A stretch of 19,966 bases of DNA from Deinococcus roseus (lineage in GTDB: Bacteria; Deinococcota; Deinococci; Deinococcales; Deinococcaceae). Made by a program: the position numbers and the translations under genes. The notes under the pieces were generated by a model. The model searched no databases, had not been told where the DNA came from, and worked only from the letters and a program-made list of their open reading frames with translations. The stretch is taken from NCBI RefSeq assembly GCF_014646895.1, contig NZ_BMOD01000045.1:1-19966 (forward strand). Reading direction: 5' to 3'. Of the stretch, positions 15,353 to 19,966 are shown piece after piece (within the stretch, counting starts at the first letter, position 1; each line of letters begins with the position of its first letter).

Positions 15353-17107
15353 ATGACCCACCGACTCTCCCAGGCCCAATGGAACACCCAGCATCCCATT
15401 CAGGACTTTCCAGGCCTGCAATCCCACCACTACGAGCACCCAGATGACCGCCGACTGCTCAGCACCGCACGCAACGTCAAAGGGTTTGACACGATGTTCA
15501 AGGCCCTTTCAGGAGCCATGTTCGAACGTCAGGGGTACCTGATGGATCTGGCCAATCACATCCGGGTGGGTCCCTTCCAGCATCCGCAACTGTATCGGGT
15601 GTTCCAGGAAACCGTCAGGGCCCTGGACATTCCTGAACCTGAGCTCTTCATCAGCAACAGACCCGGCATCAACGCTTACGCCACAGGAAGCAACAAGCCT
15701 TACGTGGTGTTGCACGCCGATCTGCTGCACGTCATGAGCAGCCGTGAAATCCAGTGGGTGATTGCTCACGAGCTTGGTCACATCAAAAGCGGACATGTGC
15801 TCTACCAGTCCATGATGCAGGTTCTGACCTCCGGTGCCATCAACCTCATTCCTGGGATCGGCATCCTGTTCCAGCAGGGATTGCAGCAGGCCCTGATGCT
15901 GGGACTCATGCACTGGTCCAGGGTGGCCGAATTCACCGCAGACCGGGCCGCTGCCCTGGTGACCGGTTCGCCTGAACTCGGAGTCCAGACCCTGCTCAAA
16001 CTCGCTGGTGGCTGGGTGGACCCGGACCATTTCAACCTGGAAGCCTTCATGAAGCAGGGAGAGGAGTTCAGCAGCATCAGTGACACCTTCAGTGGCAAGG
16101 TCTACAACCTGATGTCTGGGGTGCTGGAAATGACCCACCCTTACCCGGTGATCCGTGCCAAAGCCCTGCAGGAGTGGCATCAGTCCAGCACCTACCAGGG
16201 TCTGGTGCGGCAGGAGCATCTTCAGGGCCTCGACCAGCACTACCGGCTCTACCCCCATCCGGGTGCCAAGTGTGAAAAATGCAGTGCTTTTGTGGCCGAC
16301 CAGCATGAGCAGTGCCCCAACTGCCAGCACCCCAGGGCCAGCCAGACCCTCCACATGTCCTTGCCCGATGAAATCAAGTGCACCTGCCACCACTGCCAGA
16401 AGACCAACAGCCGCTATCAGGTCTACTGCTTCCACTGCGGGGAGAAAATTCAGGACCACCTGTTCAAAACCGTCAAACCCCAGGAATCCACCGAAGTCAG
16501 CCGTGAAGCGGGCAGTGTCACCCCCAGAGCCTCAAAGGCCCAGTACAGCACCAGCAAACTGACCGGAGGGCTGGGAAACCTGGTGAACCAGTCCCTCAAA
16601 GGCAACGAACAACTGGTCCTGGAATCCGAAACCAACATGGGCATCGGTCTGGCCTTCACAACCGAACGCATCCTGGTGGTCAAAGCCGGGCTGGTGGCTG
16701 CAGGTGGATTTGGGAAAACGGTACAGCACTCGTTTTACTACGATGACATCGAGGATCTTCATTTGAAACGCGGCAAACCCCTGCCAAAGCCAGGACAGGA
16801 CCCCAACACCATCAAAGAACTGCTGGTCTTCGCGGTTCAACAAAAAAACAAGAGCCTGCCCACCAACCTTTTTGTGGATGTACCTTTGCTGGAACAGACC
16901 AGCATCCTGATCGTGCAAAACGACACTCAGTTCAACAGTCTGAAAGGCTTTCTGAATCACTTCCAGTGGAAAACTGCACCTCAGGCAGAGCGACCCCCCA
17001 CAACCCCAGAATCAACACCTGATCTGATGATGCTGCTGCGCATGCTGGACAGCGGAAAAATCAGCCAGGAACAGTTTGAAGCTCTTTCCAGCAGGCTGCA
17101 GGCCTGA
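15353..17107 (+). CDS. M48-family metalloprotease fused to zinc ribbons, bacterial PH-like domain and SHOCT tail
   Basis: A 584-aa multi-domain protein. The M48 zinc peptidase core spans about residues 60-290: HELGH at 139-143 (two His ligands and the catalytic Glu140), and AEFTADRAA with third ligand E193 and conserved D197. A hydrophobic stretch between them (INLIPGIGILFQQGL) may touch the membrane. Two four-cysteine zinc ribbons follow: C307/C310/C321/C324 and C345/C348/C359/C362. Residues ~402-530 look like a bacterial PH (YokE-like) domain (GIGLAFTTERILVVKAGLVA; HSFYYDDIEDLHLKRGK). The last 28 residues (LLRMLDSGKISQEQFEALSS) form a SHOCT-type oligomerisation motif. ATG 15353 has GAAAGG ten bases upstream. 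All catalytic residues are present. Only 18 bp separate it from the helicase gene, so the two form an operon. M48 enzymes usually act in membrane protein quality control; the substrate here is unknown. Confidence 0.85.
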   Translation: MTHRLSQAQWNTQHPIQDFPGLQSHHYEHPDDRRLLSTARNVKGFDTMFKALSGAMFERQGYLMDLANHIRVGPFQHPQLYRVFQETVRALDIPEPELFISNRPGINAYATGSNKPYVVLHADLLHVMSSREIQWVIAHELGHIKSGHVLYQSMMQVLTSGAINLIPGIGILFQQGLQQALMLGLMHWSRVAEFTADRAAALVTGSPELGVQTLLKLAGGWVDPDHFNLEAFMKQGEEFSSISDTFSGKVYNLMSGVLEMTHPYPVIRAKALQEWHQSSTYQGLVRQEHLQGLDQHYRLYPHPGAKCEKCSAFVADQHEQCPNCQHPRASQTLHMSLPDEIKCTCHHCQKTNSRYQVYCFHCGEKIQDHLFKTVKPQESTEVSREAGSVTPRASKAQYSTSKLTGGLGNLVNQSLKGNEQLVLESETNMGIGLAFTTERILVVKAGLVAAGGFGKTVQHSFYYDDIEDLHLKRGKPLPKPGQDPNTIKELLVFAVQQKNKSLPTNLFVDVPLLEQTSILIVQNDTQFNSLKGFLNHFQWKTAPQAERPPTTPESTPDLMMLLRMLDSGKISQEQFEALSSRLQA

Positions 17108-17125
17108 GATGGCCAGGGGGGAGCA

Positions 17126-19891
17126 ATGAATCCCGAGGAGCACCCAGAATACCGTCAGGAAAAACAAACCCTTCGTGAAACTGCTCTGCTGATCGAACAG
17201 GACATTGAAGCGCAGCGCAATGGATACATGGAGGGTGGCGGCAACCTCTGGACCAATCGGTCCATCAACCGCAACATCCGCGAAGATACCCTGAAGAGTC
17301 TGGAAGACAATCAATACAAACCCTACTTTGCCCGCCTTGAATTTCTGGACAGCAGTGGAAAAAAGCAGAACTATTATTTTGGGAGAACCCACATCCAGTT
17401 GCCTCACATCACGGTGCTCAGCTGGCAGTCTCCAGTGTATTCCCTGTTCATTCAGGGAAACAGCCAGAAGCAAAGTTACCATGTGCCTGCCCGAAACAAA
17501 ACCCATCAGGTGCAGCTGTTGCTGAAGCGGCGTTTTGAGCTGAGTCTTCACGACATTCATTTCATCAAAGACGAGGCAGATTACCGAAAAGGTGCCACTC
17601 GCGCCCCAACCAACCAGGACTCTTTCCTGATCCGCAAGCTTCAACAGCGGGGAAATCCGGGCCTGCAGGACATTGTGGAAACCATCCAGATCGATCAGGA
17701 CCGCATCATCCGTGCTCCTTTGAATGTCTCTCTGGTCCTGCATGGGGTGGCTGGAAGTGGCAAAACCTCAGTGGCTTTCCACCGTCTCGCCTACCTGCTT
17801 TTTGATGAAACAGGCCACAACCTGACGCCAGACGATGTGCTGGTGCTGGCACCCAGTCGCCGGTTCCTGCATCATGTTCGTGATCTGCTGCCCGCCCTGG
17901 GGGTCAAAGGGGTGCAGCAGATCACGTTTTTTGACTGGGTGTTTCAGCAATTCAACAACGATTCCGGGGTGGAGTTCAACCCTGAGGATTACAGTCTGGA
18001 GGACAGCCACTTTGAGGGTTTTCTGGAGGCGCAGACCAGCCCTCATCAGCAACAGGTGTGGCAGGCAGCCACGGTGAAAAATTCACTCAAATTCCTGGAA
18101 TTGATTGAACGGTACACCCAGAACCTTTATGCCCGGGTGCAACTCCCAGAAGATGATGTGGTGCTCGAAGAACAACTTGGCGTACAGAAAGTGAAAGTGA
18201 CCTTCAAACCCCAGCAGGTGAGAAAGGCGCTTTCAAGTGCATTTGAAATGCACAGTGGGTACACCGAACGGAGACAGCAATTTCTGCAAAACCTTCAAAA
18301 TCATTTTCTGGAACTGCACGAACAACGGTTCTGGACGCCAAGGGACCACGAAGACCGCCGTTACATTCAGGCCATGTCAGCCCGGATCAACATCCATTTT
18401 GGCCGCCTTTACCGCAGGTTCAACCTGATGGCGTTCTACCAGGAGCTCTTTGAGCCACGCACGCTCTTTCAGGTGGACCAGGGACTGCTGGAAATCTGGG
18501 AACTCTCCGCACTACAGCAGGAACCTGCCAGAAAAACCCGGAACAAGAACCCGGAGGATGCAGGTGAAAAAGAGCAGGAAGAACGCTTGCAGCTGGACAT
18601 GACCGACGTGGCTCCACTATATGCGCTTTACCTGAGCCTGAAAGGCAAAGCAGAACCCACTTACCGGCACATCATCATCGATGAGGCCCAGGACTTCACC
18701 CCACTACAACTGGCCCTCCTGCGCCAGCACAACACCGAAGGTTCTTTCACCATTGTGGGTGACACGGCACAAAACATTTTTGCGCACCGGGGTCTGGACG
18801 ACTGGAGCGCCATCAAAGAGGTGATGGGACCTTCAGCCATCAGTGAGAAAATCACCCAGAATTACCGCAGCACACATGAGATTGTGCTGTTTGGCAATGC
18901 AGTGCAGCAGGTGGTGCGCGGTCAGCATGCCCTCAAGGCAGTTCCGGTGGCCCGTCATGGTCAGAAACCCGTGCTTCACCAATCTGATCAACTGGATTTG
19001 CTGCTCAAGTCCATGCTGGACACTTTGCATCACCTGGCCCACCAGGGCAGGAAAAACATTGCAGTGCTCACCCGTGACCGCAAACAGGCCCAGAACCTCA
19101 GCACCTGGCTCAGCGGCCAGAAGGTGCATCACAACTTGCAACTCGACAACAACCCTCCTGCGGGAACCCAGACTCAGGATTCCATCCTCAGTGTGCTTCC
19201 TGCAGCCGTCTCGAAGGGCATGGAATTCGAAGCCGTTCTGGTGTATGACACCAGCGAAGACAACTATCCTGTCCTCAACCCACTGCTTGGAAAACTGCTT
19301 TTCGTGGCAGTCTCCAGAGCACTGCATGAACTGTACCTGTTCTCACTGGGACGTCCCTCCGGGCACCTCAGGGCCACACCAGGATTGTGCAAACACCTCC
19401 ATCATCCCGCACCAGATGCTGGACTACCAGCCGTGAAAACCCCTGTTGCCACCTCTCCTGGTTCAAAACCAAATCCCAGCTTCCAGAAACCCAGAACGCA
19501 TCAGGTGATCCGCCTCAAACCTCATTTGACCTCCTATCAGGGGTTGCAAGTGACCCTTCAGGGCTCAGGACAGTCGCTGCCCACGGATGACCTGCTCCAT
19601 TTCCGGCGCATCCGCGAAGCACTGCAAGACCTTCTGGGCGAGGATTTCGTGAGGGAAATGGACTCAGCCGTGGCAAAAGGACATCAGCACATCAACACAG
19701 ACCTGATCCGCCTCTTGCAACTGGGCATCACCTCCCTGCAGAGCAAGAAGAAGCCAGGGACCCAGCGACCTCAGAATGTTCCTGAAGCGGTGTGGCAATC
19801 CTGGCTGCATCATTTTGAGGAACACCGAAAGCAATTGTTGACCCCTGAACTCCGGAGTTTGCAATTCGAGCTGTATTTCAATCCTGGGTAG
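17126..19891 (+). CDS. HelD-like superfamily 1 (UvrD/Rep-type) helicase
   Basis: A 921-aa SF1A ATPase. The N-terminal part matches the HelD plan: a Glu-rich helical start, a compact module (KPYFARLEF, YYFGRTHIQ, ITVLSWQSPVYSLF, where HelD has an IxDWRxP-type segment), then IVETIQIDQDRIIRAP leading into Walker A GVAGSGKT (207-214) and VAFHRLAYLLF. Walker B is IIIDEAQDF (D519, E520); GDTAQNIF, QNYRST, VSKGMEFEAV and LLFVAVSRALHELYLF supply motifs III-VI. HelD proteins bind RNA polymerase and recycle stalled complexes. This one is longer than the ~774-aa Bacillus protein, mainly by a C-terminal extension (~745-921) that I do not recognise. AGGGGGGAG just before ATG 17126 is a strong ribosome site. 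It is second in an operon with the M48 gene. An alternative is a HelD-derived helicase recruited to a defence or stress role. Confidence 0.85.
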   Translation: MNPEEHPEYRQEKQTLRETALLIEQDIEAQRNGYMEGGGNLWTNRSINRNIREDTLKSLEDNQYKPYFARLEFLDSSGKKQNYYFGRTHIQLPHITVLSWQSPVYSLFIQGNSQKQSYHVPARNKTHQVQLLLKRRFELSLHDIHFIKDEADYRKGATRAPTNQDSFLIRKLQQRGNPGLQDIVETIQIDQDRIIRAPLNVSLVLHGVAGSGKTSVAFHRLAYLLFDETGHNLTPDDVLVLAPSRRFLHHVRDLLPALGVKGVQQITFFDWVFQQFNNDSGVEFNPEDYSLEDSHFEGFLEAQTSPHQQQVWQAATVKNSLKFLELIERYTQNLYARVQLPEDDVVLEEQLGVQKVKVTFKPQQVRKALSSAFEMHSGYTERRQQFLQNLQNHFLELHEQRFWTPRDHEDRRYIQAMSARINIHFGRLYRRFNLMAFYQELFEPRTLFQVDQGLLEIWELSALQQEPARKTRNKNPEDAGEKEQEERLQLDMTDVAPLYALYLSLKGKAEPTYRHIIIDEAQDFTPLQLALLRQHNTEGSFTIVGDTAQNIFAHRGLDDWSAIKEVMGPSAISEKITQNYRSTHEIVLFGNAVQQVVRGQHALKAVPVARHGQKPVLHQSDQLDLLLKSMLDTLHHLAHQGRKNIAVLTRDRKQAQNLSTWLSGQKVHHNLQLDNNPPAGTQTQDSILSVLPAAVSKGMEFEAVLVYDTSEDNYPVLNPLLGKLLFVAVSRALHELYLFSLGRPSGHLRATPGLCKHLHHPAPDAGLPAVKTPVATSPGSKPNPSFQKPRTHQVIRLKPHLTSYQGLQVTLQGSGQSLPTDDLLHFRRIREALQDLLGEDFVREMDSAVAKGHQHINTDLIRLLQLGITSLQSKKKPGTQRPQNVPEAVWQSWLHHFEEHRKQLLTPELRSLQFELYFNPG

Positions 19892-19966
19892 TCCGCTGTG
19901 ATGATCACGCACCCCTCAGGGCATGAAGTGGTGTGGCAAGCAATTCACCCAGGGTAAAAACCTGAT
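19892..19966. other. Non-coding tail of the window
   Basis: The 75 bases after the helicase stop hold no ORF with a ribosome site. CACCC and GGGT (around 19947-19956) lie almost back to back before AAAAACC and do not form a convincing terminator. Confidence 0.4.

Noticed and set aside
1..19966. CRISPR array, tRNA, rRNA or other structured RNA gene
   Set aside because: No regular spaced repeats, tRNA-like cloverleaf or rRNA sequence was seen by eye on either strand; a covariance-model scan was not possible.

Overview
Bacterial DNA of moderate-to-high GC with long tightly packed genes and Gln/Leu-rich proteins. The style, the SbtR-like TetR regulator and the mix of genes suggest a Deinococcus-type genome. 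That is inference from general appearance; no rRNA or other marker gene is present.

Layout. (1) 1-4715 is a mobile-element scar zone. It holds a Tn3-family transposase missing about 80-95 N-terminal residues, a well-formed 38-bp Tn3-type terminal inverted repeat just after its stop, a small membrane-anchored reading frame broken by one in-frame TGA, a serine resolvase with res-like repeats upstream, and the last ~45 codons of a sensor histidine kinase fused directly behind the resolvase. (2) 4854-7111 is a divergent drug-resistance module: a TetR repressor and a DHA2-type MFS efflux pump. The shared promoter region carries two operators of the same architecture. A 23-codon leader peptide ends in an ATGA overlap with the pump start. 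(3) 7112-8784 holds hairpin-rich spacers, a small hypothetical gene and a secreted protein. (4) 8845-19891 is a divergent four-gene block. Leftward run a 1125-aa coiled-coil/acidic-linker protein and a SNF2-type helicase, joined by a GTGA overlap; the secreted protein lies 60 bp further on. Rightward run an M48 metalloprotease fused to zinc ribbons, a bacterial PH-like domain and a SHOCT tail, followed 18 bp later by a HelD-like superfamily 1 helicase.

How they may work together. The efflux module looks self-contained: the repressor probably sits on both operators and is released by a drug-like ligand. The four-gene block is the best candidate for an undescribed system. It pairs two nucleic-acid motor proteins of different superfamilies with a very large scaffold-like coiled-coil protein and a multi-domain protease, beside transposon debris. 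I recognise each enzyme family but no named system with this composition. A defence or nucleoprotein-remodelling role is inference only.
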